A DNA stretch of 64,000 nucleotides. It comes from Leptospira brenneri (GTDB taxonomy: Bacteria; Spirochaetota; Leptospiria; Leptospirales; Leptospiraceae). The number at the start of each line of letters is the position of its first letter. Position 1 is the first letter of the stretch. The DNA is taken from contig NZ_NPDQ01000001.1 in NCBI RefSeq assembly GCF_002812125.1, positions 186,001 to 250,000 on the forward strand, in the 5' to 3' direction. The translations under genes and the position numbers were made by a program. The notes beneath the pieces are model-generated. The model saw only the letters and a list, made by a program, of their open reading frames with translations. It had not been told where the DNA came from and searched no databases. Below, piece by piece: positions 18,052 to 26,761 of the stretch.

Positions 18052-19680
18052 TCATCTACCAAAAATGACTGCTTCATTTGGTAACAAAACCAAACCACCG
18101 GTATCCAATTCTTTTTCGAGTTCAAAAGAAGAAGTACGGTTGGCAGTGCTAAATAAAATTTCGTTTAGAACCCATTTTCGTGGATAAGAAATTTTAACTG
18201 GTTTTGAGGAAAAGTTTAGAAAGATATAAGTTTCTTCTTTGCCTTCTCTTCTTCTGTAGTATAGCGCTTGTTTGTCGGTACTTAAAAGGATTTTTAGTTT
18301 ACCTTTTCTTAAAGACTTTCTATCTTTTCTTAGTTGGATTAGTTTTTTATAAGTATAAAAAAGAGAATTTGGATCTTCTTTTTGCGATTCTACGTTGATT
18401 GATTTTGCATCTTCATATAAGGGAAGCCATGGTTTGCCAGTGGTAAATCCTGTGGTTTCTGATCCATTCCAAGGCATCGGTATCCTTTCGGGATCACGAC
18501 CTGGATGGAAAGGCCAATATCGTTTTCCAACAGGATCTTGGATTTTTTTATACGGGACTTTTTGGCGTTTCATTCCAATTTCTTCACCATAGTAAAGAAA
18601 AGGTGTTCCTCTGAGAGTTAACATCATACAGGCGGCAAGTTCTGCGCGTGCTTTTGTATCATTTCCTTTTTCATAACGAGTGATATGGCGAGGGAAATCA
18701 TGATTGGAAAGAGTATAATTTGGCCAATTGTCTTCACCAAGTGCAGATTCAAAATCTTTTACAATTTGAAAAAATCGTTCTGCTTTCCAAGGAGAGAAAA
18801 GAAACATAAAATTAAACGCGAGATGTAATTCGTCATTTCGGCCACAATACGTTGCAGGTAGAAGAACGTTTCCGGGAAAGTCTTGCATGATCTCACCAAC
18901 AAACATCCGTTTTTCGGAATAAGAATCGAGTAGTTTACGCATTCTACGAAGGATTCCATGCATTTCGGGACGGTCACGATCATACGCATGAACTTGTTTG
19001 TCGTAAGGTCTTGGGCCTTTCATGAAGTATGAAACTTGGTTTCGTAAAAATTCATCTTTTACATATAGATTGACTACATCCAATCGGAATCCATCCACAC
19101 CCATATCCAACCAATACTTCATCATTTTGAATATGGCATCTTCTACATCGGGGTTACGCCAATTGAGATCTGGTTGTTCTTTTAAGAAGGAATGAAAATA
19201 GTATTCTCCAGTCCGTTTATCATATTCCCAACCAGAACCGCCAAAAGCACCTAACCAATTATTTGGTGGTCCATTATGGTGTGGTTCTTTCCAAATGTAC
19301 CAGTCTCTTTTTGGGCTATTGACAGAAGATCTGGATTCTAAAAACCAGGGATGAAGATGGGAAGTGTGGTTGACTACTAAATCCATAATGATTCGAATCC
19401 CACGTTTATGAGCTTCCTTTAACAGTCGTTTGAAGGTTTGGATGTCTCCGTACACAGGATCAATTTCTTCATAGTCAGAAATGTCATAACCGAAATCAAA
19501 CATAGGTGAAGGATAAACTGGCGATAACCAAATAGCATCAATTCCCAAAGAATCTTTGGAGCCGGCAAGGTAATCTAACCTTTCAATGATCCCTTCTAAA
19601 TCTCCAATTCCATCTCCGTTGGAATCTTGAAAACTACGCGGGTAAATTTGATAAATGACTGCTTCTTTCCACCATGCCAT
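18052..19680 (-). CDS. GH13 alpha-glucosidase (oligo-1,6-glucosidase/trehalose-6-phosphate hydrolase type)
   Basis: 542 residues. All four GH13 regions are present: MDLVVNHTS; GFRLDVVNL with the nucleophile Asp; FVGEIMQD with the acid/base Glu; and LSNHDFPR. The N-terminus WWKEAVIYQIYPRSFQDSN matches the alpha-glucosidase branch, and the domain C end (GGLVLLPNEAVIF) is intact. I chose ATG 19680, since extending upstream adds residues without family similarity and runs into glnD. It lies 1 nt after the glnD stop, so the two are almost certainly co-transcribed. No signal peptide, so cytoplasmic. Confidence 0.92.
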   Translation of the reverse strand: MAWWKEAVIYQIYPRSFQDSNGDGIGDLEGIIERLDYLAGSKDSLGIDAIWLSPVYPSPMFDFGYDISDYEEIDPVYGDIQTFKRLLKEAHKRGIRIIMDLVVNHTSHLHPWFLESRSSVNSPKRDWYIWKEPHHNGPPNNWLGAFGGSGWEYDKRTGEYYFHSFLKEQPDLNWRNPDVEDAIFKMMKYWLDMGVDGFRLDVVNLYVKDEFLRNQVSYFMKGPRPYDKQVHAYDRDRPEMHGILRRMRKLLDSYSEKRMFVGEIMQDFPGNVLLPATYCGRNDELHLAFNFMFLFSPWKAERFFQIVKDFESALGEDNWPNYTLSNHDFPRHITRYEKGNDTKARAELAACMMLTLRGTPFLYYGEEIGMKRQKVPYKKIQDPVGKRYWPFHPGRDPERIPMPWNGSETTGFTTGKPWLPLYEDAKSINVESQKEDPNSLFYTYKKLIQLRKDRKSLRKGKLKILLSTDKQALYYRRREGKEETYIFLNFSSKPVKISYPRKWVLNEILFSTANRTSSFELEKELDTGGLVLLPNEAVIFGR

Positions 19681-19681
19681 A

Positions 19682-22234
19682 CTAAAAATTAATCTCCATG
19701 ATTCCTTGGTTTTCTTTGACTCGGGCAACGGACAAAATTCTTTCTTTGATTGCTAAGAGTAGTCCAGTATCTTCAATTTTCTTTCCATTTAAAGTTTGGA
19801 TATGGAATGAGTCATAAGCGAAATCCGCACTTGTTGATATTCTAACAAATATTACTTCTAATTCAAAGTCGAGTAATGTTTTGAGGATTCGATACACAAG
19901 TCCGATAGAATCGGGAACTCTGACTTCTAAAACAGAATACGACTCGGAAATGTCGTTAGAAAATTTTACTAATTCTTCTACCATTCCATCCGGAATTTGT
20001 GGTAAAGTTTTCCAAATGTTGGTTGTGGATGCTAAATCTTCAATATTGATTTTACCTTCAATACATTCGGCTAACGTAGATTCAATGTCCAAAATCTGCT
20101 GTTCTGCAATCTCACCACTTCCAAATTCGTCGGTGATTTGTGCTTGTAAGATGAGTTGGTTTTCTACAGTTCTAAATAACCGTAAACCTACTAAATTCAG
20201 TGCCAGTGAGGAAATGGTTCCCGAAAGGTACAACAATATTTGTGGATCGGCCTGGGCAAAAATAGACAAAGTCACAAAAGCCGGTTCACGTTCCGTGATC
20301 AAACGAAACGGTAATCCGGATTGTTGCCATTCATAGAGCAAACTAAAATGTTGGAAAACACGTCTGGGAGTATTGTAATGCAAATAAGAAGAAGGTCGGA
20401 TTTTCATTCCAAACTCAACAATGTGTTCGGATTGTTCTGTCGTTAGGCCTTCTTTTTCGATTAAGTAAGTTTCTAATGTGGACTCAATCCGTTCTTGTGT
20501 ATCTGCAAGATTTCCTTTTTTCTGTAAATAGGTTAAGGTAGAAATGAATAGGAAATGTAAAATTTCTTTTTTCCAATTGGTTAGAATTCCTTGGCCCACG
20601 GATTTTGTATCGATAATGGTGAGTATGTAAAGTAATCTTAATGTGTTTTCGTTTGAAAATTGTTTTGCGAAAGAGGAAATCAGTTTAGGATCATAAATAT
20701 CTCTTTTGGAAGATAACTCAGACATAACAATATGTTCTGCAACAAGGAATCTTAATAGTTCTGTATCTTCTTCGGATAAACGAAACCTTTCTGAGATGAT
20801 GAGAGCAAGCTCTGCTCCGTATTGGCTATGATCTCCTTCTTTTACCTTTCCAGCATCATGGATGAGGATTGCTAATGCTAAAATTTCAATTTTTTCACAG
20901 ACATTAAAGACTTCTTGGACTTGTCTGTCTTCCCACATATCAGCAATCAGAACATCCAACTCTCTTAAGATAAGAAGGGTATGTTCATCTACAGTGTATT
21001 GGTGGTGGTAACTAAAAAGAGGAAAGTTAGTGCAAGCTCCAAATTCGGGAATGAGTTTTCCAAGGATATTGCATTCATGCATGAGAGTGAGGGTATGTCC
21101 AATTCTCTTTTTAGTTCGCAACATCGAAAGGAAGGTATCTAAAACAGATTTTTGATTTTTAAAATCATCATCTAAGAAGTGTGATGCGAATCTAATTTCG
21201 TTTAAATCAATTCGGGAGGGCTCTCCTTCATTTAATTGTGATTCGGCAAAGAATTGAATGATATCATCATACAAACTATCGGGATTGGAAAGTTCCGTAT
21301 GGATGCGTTTTTTGTTTCGATTGGTTTTTTCATCCAGATACGTTCCAATATAAAAATACACTTCTTTTTGAGCTTTGTAAAATTGGCTCATAAACGATTC
21401 GAGAGTTTTGATTTCGTTTTTGGAACCAAATCCTAAAAATTCAGCAACTTCCGCCTGTAATCCCAAATCCAAACGATCATTTTTTCGGCCACTGATAATG
21501 TGTAATGCGGATCTTGTTAAAAGTAAAAAATCATAAGCAGATAAAAGAGTTAAAGTATCACCGATCAAATAAAAATCAAAAATACCGCCGTCAGCGGAAT
21601 CAGGTAATGGATTGGTTTTTTCGATCCAATACATATGTTGTATATCGCGAAGTCCTAATGGATCGTTTTTGATATTAGGCTCAGAAAGAAGAATTGGATT
21701 GTAGGAATTGATAATTCTTTCTCTAAGATAAGACAATTTCCATTCATTAAAAACTTTGATGGTTTTTTCAGGAATTTTTTCCAAAAATTCTGTTTTGTAC
21801 TTTTGAAACAAAAGTTCTGAGCCAACTAGAAACCGCGAGTCAAGGACGGAATGGTAGGTTTCGATTTGATCTAAATAGATAAACGATTCTTTGATTGTGC
21901 GGCAGGAATGACCCACTTCCTTTTCATTGTTATATAAAAATGTATTAATTTTAGAAATGATTTCGCTAAGAAGTTTGTCGGAGAGTTTTCCGTCATGAAG
22001 ATATAGAATGTCGATGTCAGAATAAGGTGCCAGTTCCCTTCGGCCGTACCCGCCGACAGCAATCAAACAAAGATGGTCTTTTAATGGAATTCCTTCGGAA
22101 ACTTCGTTGAAAAGAGTCCGTATGGACTCGTCGACCAGATTACTTAGCTGGCGCGTAAAGAGTCTCCCGGAAGAAACTGTTTTGGCTTTTGGAAATGTCC
22201 GTTGCAGTTTTGCCTTGAGTTCTGATTTCATCAT
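19682..22234 (-). CDS. glnD: [Protein-PII] uridylyltransferase / uridylyl-removing enzyme
   Basis: The nitrogen-status sensor that uridylylates and de-uridylylates PII. Domains in order: nucleotidyltransferase (IAVGGYGRRELAPYSDIDILYL, about residues 58-79), the GlnD helical linker, an HD hydrolase domain (LIHDAGKVKEGDHSQYG, about residue 460), and C-terminal ACT domains (VRVPDSIGLVYRILKTLLDF). At 850 aa the length is normal. Tandem ATG codons mark the start. The downstream GH13 gene is tightly linked, an unusual pairing of nitrogen sensing and sugar hydrolysis. Confidence 0.94.
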   Translation of the reverse strand: MMKSELKAKLQRTFPKAKTVSSGRLFTRQLSNLVDESIRTLFNEVSEGIPLKDHLCLIAVGGYGRRELAPYSDIDILYLHDGKLSDKLLSEIISKINTFLYNNEKEVGHSCRTIKESFIYLDQIETYHSVLDSRFLVGSELLFQKYKTEFLEKIPEKTIKVFNEWKLSYLRERIINSYNPILLSEPNIKNDPLGLRDIQHMYWIEKTNPLPDSADGGIFDFYLIGDTLTLLSAYDFLLLTRSALHIISGRKNDRLDLGLQAEVAEFLGFGSKNEIKTLESFMSQFYKAQKEVYFYIGTYLDEKTNRNKKRIHTELSNPDSLYDDIIQFFAESQLNEGEPSRIDLNEIRFASHFLDDDFKNQKSVLDTFLSMLRTKKRIGHTLTLMHECNILGKLIPEFGACTNFPLFSYHHQYTVDEHTLLILRELDVLIADMWEDRQVQEVFNVCEKIEILALAILIHDAGKVKEGDHSQYGAELALIISERFRLSEEDTELLRFLVAEHIVMSELSSKRDIYDPKLISSFAKQFSNENTLRLLYILTIIDTKSVGQGILTNWKKEILHFLFISTLTYLQKKGNLADTQERIESTLETYLIEKEGLTTEQSEHIVEFGMKIRPSSYLHYNTPRRVFQHFSLLYEWQQSGLPFRLITEREPAFVTLSIFAQADPQILLYLSGTISSLALNLVGLRLFRTVENQLILQAQITDEFGSGEIAEQQILDIESTLAECIEGKINIEDLASTTNIWKTLPQIPDGMVEELVKFSNDISESYSVLEVRVPDSIGLVYRILKTLLDFELEVIFVRISTSADFAYDSFHIQTLNGKKIEDTGLLLAIKERILSVARVKENQGIMEINF

Positions 22235-22273
22235 GTTAAGATGGGATCTCCTACCTTATTGGACAACTTTAAC

Positions 22274-22777
22274 ATGAATCCGAAGATTAAAATCACAATT
22301 CAGTTTATTTTCAGTCATCTTTCTGCCTACCTTCTTGTATCCATTCCTTATTTCCAGTTAGTAATGAAGGAATATTATGAAGGTGACAGTGCTATTTTTC
22401 CTTTGTTTCTCATCACAGCAAGTGACGGGGCTGCATGGTCTAGAGCTCTGTTTTGGTTGTTTCCGTCTTTAGTGTTGCAAGCGATACTGATTGTAAGTTT
22501 TTTAATTATGTTTTGGGATTGGTTTCGATTGCAAACCTTCGGCAAACAAATGTTTGTTTTAGTGTGGATGCGAACGGTGATTGGTGGTCTTGCTTCCATT
22601 TCACCAGCAGTTGGAAATTTAGAAGGAATGGTTTTTCTCATTCCTGAAGTATCCTTTTCGATTCATTTTTATGTGGGTTTGGAAATCTTTTTACAATCAC
22701 TTGTCCAAGCTGGAATTTTTCTAGGTTTGGTGAACCGATGGAAACCAAGTCCCGAAATTAGTAAAAGTCATAAATAA
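22274..22777 (+). CDS. Multi-pass membrane protein of unknown function
   Basis: About 167 residues with four likely membrane helices (IQFIFSHLSAYLLVSIPYF, ALFWLFPSLVLQAILIVSF, VLVWMRTVIGGLASISP, YVGLEIFLQSLVQAGIFL). No family is recognised. The frame opens at ATG 22241, seven bases from the divergent glnD start; the ATG at 22274 leaves room for promoters and is my choice. It is followed 35 nt later by the GH172-like gene. Confidence 0.68.
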   Translation: MNPKIKITIQFIFSHLSAYLLVSIPYFQLVMKEYYEGDSAIFPLFLITASDGAAWSRALFWLFPSLVLQAILIVSFLIMFWDWFRLQTFGKQMFVLVWMRTVIGGLASISPAVGNLEGMVFLIPEVSFSIHFYVGLEIFLQSLVQAGIFLGLVNRWKPSPEISKSHK

Positions 22778-22812
22778 AAATACAAAACGAAAACGGAACT
22801 AACTCAAAACGT

Positions 22813-24066
22813 ATGCGTAAAGATCATTATCATTATCATTATCATTATCAATATCTAAATTGTTTTTTTAAAAACATCTTTCTTTTCGAATGCAAAAAAA
22901 CATTGGTTCTCTTTGTTTCTGCCTTCTATTTTTTTACAGGTTCGCTACTTGGTGATGGCTGGGAATCATCAATTTGGAAAGACAAAACATATCGTAATCA
23001 AAGGGTATCAAGTTCGGATCCAACGAATGGAAACGATGACTTTATTAAAATTCCAAAGAAAAAAACAGTCACCATTGCCGAAATCAAATCAAGGGGAGTG
23101 ATCAAACACATTTGGATGACTCTTGCCAGTAAGGATCCAATGGCCAGAAAAAATGCTGTCATTCGAATGTATTGGGACAACCAAACACATCCTTCTGTAG
23201 AGGTTCCGTTAGGTGAATTTTTTGGACAAGGTTGGGGAGAAGAGTATATCTTAAACTCAGCACCGCTTGTGGCAGCTCCCAAAAAAGGAAAGTCTATGAA
23301 TTCCTACTTTCCAATGCCTTTTGAGTCAGGGGCAAAGATAGAAATTGAAAATGAATCCGATGAAGACATCAGTAATTTTTATTTTTACGTTGATTATGAA
23401 GAATGGAAAGAACCGTTAAATTCTAACTTACGATTCCATGCACAGTGGAATCGAAGTGTCACTGAGCCTAAAACAGTTAGTCGAAAGGAAAATGAATGGG
23501 CCCTTTTGGGGGAAACAGAAAAGACAATTTTTAAAAAGGAAAATTATTTCTCGGTTCTGGAAACGGAAGGAAAAGGCCAGTTTATTGGTCTTAATTTGTA
23601 TGTGGATTCTCCCACTCCCCTTTGGTATGGAGAAGGGGATGATTTGATTTTCATTGATGGAAATCAAACAGAGGCAAATCTAAAGGGAACAGGAACCGAA
23701 GATGTTTTTAACACCGCTTGGTCCCCGAAAGAAGTTTTTATGCATCCATACTTCGGATATCCACGAGTTTCGGAATCGATTGGTTGGCTTGGTCGAACTC
23801 ATTTGTATCGATTCTGGGTGGAATCCCCTATACGGTTTGAAAAAAATTTCCTATTCTTACTTGAGCATGGTCATGCAAATTCCTTGACCTTAGATTTAAT
23901 CTCAGTTGCCTATTGGTATCAAGGTCTGAATTCCAAACCAATGAAGGTTTTGCCGAAAAGAGAGTTCCGGTTGAACAAACCTGAAATTAATTTTCGTCAT
24001 ATCCATAAGTGGCGGGATTCGTTCCGAAGCGAAAAAGGTTATGGGGAAATTTGGGGCAATGAATGA
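22813..24066 (+). CDS. GH172/DUF2961-like protein, probably exported
   Basis: 417 residues matching the DUF2961 family, now partly classed as GH172 (difructose dianhydride/arabinofuranosidase-type enzymes). Visible blocks: RGVIKHIWMTLASKD, PSVEVPLGEFFGQGWG, SYFPMPFESGAKI, and WYGEGDDLIFIDGNQ with KGTGTEDVFNTAW. A hydrophobic stretch (TLVLFVSAFYFFTGSLLG, about residues 33-50) suggests export. The first 20 codons include a 6-bp tandem repeat encoding alternating His-Tyr, so the annotated ATG may not be the true start; an internal TTG just before the hydrophobic stretch is possible. Its 3' end overlaps the GGDEF gene. Confidence 0.78.
   Translation: MRKDHYHYHYHYQYLNCFFKNIFLFECKKTLVLFVSAFYFFTGSLLGDGWESSIWKDKTYRNQRVSSSDPTNGNDDFIKIPKKKTVTIAEIKSRGVIKHIWMTLASKDPMARKNAVIRMYWDNQTHPSVEVPLGEFFGQGWGEEYILNSAPLVAAPKKGKSMNSYFPMPFESGAKIEIENESDEDISNFYFYVDYEEWKEPLNSNLRFHAQWNRSVTEPKTVSRKENEWALLGETEKTIFKKENYFSVLETEGKGQFIGLNLYVDSPTPLWYGEGDDLIFIDGNQTEANLKGTGTEDVFNTAWSPKEVFMHPYFGYPRVSESIGWLGRTHLYRFWVESPIRFEKNFLFLLEHGHANSLTLDLISVAYWYQGLNSKPMKVLPKREFRLNKPEINFRHIHKWRDSFRSEKGYGEIWGNE
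22823..22850 (+). repeat. ATCATT hexanucleotide microsatellite
   Basis: About 4.7 copies of ATCATT inside the 5' end of the GH172-like gene. The unit is two codons, so slippage would add or remove His-Tyr pairs without changing frame. Confidence 0.85.
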
Positions 24067-24976
24067 AATTAATACGGACGTATTTGCGAGGGAAATTGTC
24101 TCTCAATCCATCGATGCAATTGTTGTTTTAGATACTAACAGTAAAATACTTTTTAGTAACTTAGCATTACGGTTGTTAACTGGTTTTACAGAAGAAGAGT
24201 TACACCAGAAATCATTTTCTTTTCTCTTTCCTCCCAATGAAAAAGGGGAACAGAGTTCCATCGAAACTTTTGTTAGTTCCAAAGAATCACATTATATTGC
24301 TGGTTTTTTAAAAGAACTAGAACTAGTGACCAAACCCAAAGGTACCATCCCTGTGGAAATTAGGGCCTTTACCATTCGCAACGATCATCAAATGTTTTAT
24401 GCGGCCATCATTCGTGATGTTCGTGAAAGAAGAAGACTCGAAGAACAAAAGAACGTCCTCATCAGTAGTTTGAAACGATTGGCTTATATGGATGAGCTCA
24501 CCATGTTGCCGAATCGACGTTCCTTTTCTGAAGCCTTACAAAAGACGGTTGCCACAGTCAAACGTCGCAACCGAGAGTCGGTTCTTGCCGTCCTTGATAT
24601 CGATCATTTTAAACATATCAACGATACCTATGGTCATGACATTGGGGATTTAGTTCTTAAAAAAATGGCCAATATCTTTTTAGATTGTCTAAGGGAGGAA
24701 GATACCGTTGGGCGAGTTGGGGGAGAAGAGTTTGGGTGTATTTTGCCAGACACCACAACAGAAGGAGCCACCATTGTCCTCGACCGGCTTCGGGAATCAG
24801 TGGAAAACCATCGTTTTTTCATTTTCGATAATTATTACCTAAATATCACTCTCAGCATAGGATACACCAAGGTGCACCCCCTCCAAAAACCAGAAGAGAT
24901 CATGAAACTAGCGGACATAGCTCTCTACCAAGCCAAGAATCACGGGCGAAATCGGATCCAAGTTTACCCTGTGTGA
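24059..24976 (+). CDS. PAS-GGDEF diguanylate cyclase
   Basis: Makes the second messenger c-di-GMP. An N-terminal PAS domain (about residues 8-125; LRLLTGFTEEEL, RDVRERRRLEEQK) senses an unknown signal. The GGDEF domain follows, with DELTMLPNRRSF, DIDHFKHINDTYGHDIGD and an intact active site VGGEEF. A product-inhibition RxxD (REED) sits five residues before GGEEF. The start may be ATG 24041 or 24059; both overlap the end of the GH172-like gene, implying coupled expression. No membrane segment or EAL domain. Confidence 0.9.
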   Translation: MNEINTDVFAREIVSQSIDAIVVLDTNSKILFSNLALRLLTGFTEEELHQKSFSFLFPPNEKGEQSSIETFVSSKESHYIAGFLKELELVTKPKGTIPVEIRAFTIRNDHQMFYAAIIRDVRERRRLEEQKNVLISSLKRLAYMDELTMLPNRRSFSEALQKTVATVKRRNRESVLAVLDIDHFKHINDTYGHDIGDLVLKKMANIFLDCLREEDTVGRVGGEEFGCILPDTTTEGATIVLDRLRESVENHRFFIFDNYYLNITLSIGYTKVHPLQKPEEIMKLADIALYQAKNHGRNRIQVYPV

Positions 24977-24981
24977 CATAA

Positions 24982-25012
24982 TTTTAGCAGATTCTAATAA
25001 ACTCTGCTAAAA
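24982..25012. promoter_or_regulatory. Inverted repeat resembling a degenerate CIRCE or a terminator
   Basis: Perfect 10-bp arms TTTTAGCAGA and TCTGCTAAAA around an 11-nt loop. The inner TTAGCA and TGCTAA have the same 27-bp span as the CIRCE 67 bp downstream. It follows the cyclase stop by 5 nt and lacks a T-run. Confidence 0.55.
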
Positions 25013-25037
25013 TTCGAGGCTCTAATCTTCTTCCTGC

Positions 25038-25066
25038 TTGACGAAAAAATCCCAAATCCGTAAACT
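25038..25066 (+). promoter_or_regulatory. Sigma-70-type promoter of the hrcA operon
   Basis: TTGACG at 25038-25043 and TAAACT at 25061-25066 with an ideal 17-bp spacer. The CIRCE operator starts 11 bp downstream, over the expected transcription start. Confidence 0.8.
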
Positions 25067-25077
25067 TTAAGCATAGT

Positions 25078-25104
25078 TTAGCACTCTAATCATCAGAGTG
25101 CTAA
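25078..25104. promoter_or_regulatory. CIRCE operator (HrcA binding site)
   Basis: Exact match to the consensus TTAGCACTC-N9-GAGTGCTAA. It lies 20 bp before hrcA, so HrcA represses the whole hrcA-grpE-dnaK-dnaJ operon until heat stress. Confidence 0.97.
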
Positions 25105-25123
25105 AGGAAGTGCCAAGAAGGAT

Positions 25124-26155
25124 ATGGATCTATCCCCTAGACATCGTTCTATTTTGAAAGCTTTGGTTGAGGAATTTGTATCAGACAACAAACCGGTCGG
25201 ATCCAAAACCCTTTCTGAAAAATACGATATCGGTGTTTCTCCCGCAACCATTCGCTCTTGTTTGGCGGAGCTTGAAGAGATGGGTTTCATCGTGGCAAGG
25301 CATACTTCGGGAGGTCGGGTTCCCACAGAACGCGGCTATCGTCTGTATGTGGATAGTTTGGTGACTCTTTTTGAACTCACCATGCGAGAAAAACAAAGGA
25401 TCCAAGAAGAGTATCTTCGGATGCAATTTCGATTGGATCAGGTTCTCATTGCAACATCCAAAGTTTTGGCTTCGCTTTCGCAATCGGCAAGTGTGGTTCT
25501 CGGGCCAGAAGGGTCTCTCGACACACTCAAACACATTGAACTCATCCATGTAAACGGTGGAGAGGTTCTTATGATCCTTGTGATGCGGTCAGGTACTGTG
25601 CTCAATCGGAATATTTTTTTCGATTACCACATCTCTCAAGAGACCTTGTACCAAATTTCAAGGTATTTGAATGATAACGTCAAAGGTTTTGATGTTCATG
25701 AAATTCAAAGTAATCTGATTCCTCAGATGATGATGAAAAAGGAAGGTCCAGAAGGATTTTCACAATTTGCACCATCCATTGCGAGAGCAATGGGATCAGA
25801 CAATCAATCGGTAGATAATTTATACATCGATGGATTGAAAAACTTATACGAAAACTTTAAGGATGAAGAGGAACAATTAGAAAACATCCTGCATCTATTT
25901 GATGAAAAACAGTTCCTCAAAGAGTTTTTTAGCGATTATGTTCCGATGGATGGAGTTTATACCATCATTGGAAAAGACGGTAATGCAAAGTTAGGTGGTG
26001 TTACCATCATTACCACGAATTACCGAATGGGTGAAAAGAGGATTGGTTCCATGGGAATCATTGGTCCTCAGAGGATGAATTACAACAAGGCATTACCTTT
26101 GATTGAGTTCACCTCGAAGTTAGTTTCAGAAATGATTACGAAATTGAGTAGATAG
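25124..26155 (+). CDS. hrcA: Heat-inducible transcription repressor HrcA
   Basis: 343-residue repressor of chaperone genes. The N-terminal winged helix is clear (LSPRHRSILKALVEEFVSDNKPVGSKTLSEKY, SPATIRSCLAELEEMGFI, HTSGGRVPTERGYRLYVDSL). The GAF-like core and C-terminal GVTIITTNYRMGEKRIGSMGIIGPQRMNY block complete the family. First gene of the operon, directly behind the CIRCE. HrcA activity normally depends on the GroEL chaperone, which is not in this window. Confidence 0.97.
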   Translation: MDLSPRHRSILKALVEEFVSDNKPVGSKTLSEKYDIGVSPATIRSCLAELEEMGFIVARHTSGGRVPTERGYRLYVDSLVTLFELTMREKQRIQEEYLRMQFRLDQVLIATSKVLASLSQSASVVLGPEGSLDTLKHIELIHVNGGEVLMILVMRSGTVLNRNIFFDYHISQETLYQISRYLNDNVKGFDVHEIQSNLIPQMMMKKEGPEGFSQFAPSIARAMGSDNQSVDNLYIDGLKNLYENFKDEEEQLENILHLFDEKQFLKEFFSDYVPMDGVYTIIGKDGNAKLGGVTIITTNYRMGEKRIGSMGIIGPQRMNYNKALPLIEFTSKLVSEMITKLSR

Positions 26156-26166
26156 TAGGAGGAAAA

Positions 26167-26739
26167 ATGGCAGAAGAAACAAACGGGTCCGTAGACGAAC
26201 AAAACGTGCAAGTCGAAGAAGGGCAAACCATTACGGATGAAGCCATTGAACAAGCAGTAGAAGGTGCCGAGAAAGAACTCGATAATGCCAAAAAGGAAAT
26301 CGAAACTTTAAAAGATTCTTGGCTTCGTGAACGTGCTGAGTTTCAGAACTACAAACGCAGAACTGCAAATGACTTGTTAAATGCAAGAAAAGAATCCATC
26401 AAGAAGTTCGCAGAAGGACTCACTGGTGCTTTGGACAATTTAGAACGAGTTTCTAATGTTCCGAACCAAACTCCGGAAGTGGTAGCTTTCGTTGAAGGAA
26501 TCAAGATGGTTCAAAAGGAATTTTATTCCGTATTGGAAAAAGAAGGAATCAAACGTTTGGATCCGAAAGGAATGCCGTTTGATCCTATGCTGATGGAAGC
26601 AATTGCTTCTGAGGAAAGTGCAGAGTTTACAGAAGAGACTGTTGTGGAAACTTACCAAGCTGGTTATTACCATGAAGAAGGTGAAAACAAACAATCGATT
26701 CGTCCTGCACGTGTGAAAGTGGGAAAACCACAAAGTTAA
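26167..26739 (+). CDS. grpE: Nucleotide exchange factor GrpE
   Basis: 190 residues. A long N-terminal coiled coil (about residues 35-75, with [20 protein letters not shown]) dimerises the protein, and the C-terminal beta domain ([28 protein letters not shown]) releases ADP from DnaK. It starts 11 nt after hrcA behind AGGAGG. An acidic 30-residue N-terminal tail precedes the coil. Confidence 0.96.
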   Translation: MAEETNGSVDEQNVQVEEGQTITDEAIEQAVEGAEKELDNAKKEIETLKDSWLRERAEFQNYKRRTANDLLNARKESIKKFAEGLTGALDNLERVSNVPNQTPEVVAFVEGIKMVQKEFYSVLEKEGIKRLDPKGMPFDPMLMEAIASEESAEFTEETVVETYQAGYYHEEGENKQSIRPARVKVGKPQS

Positions 26740-26761
26740 TATTAGAAGGAAGGAGAAGACT

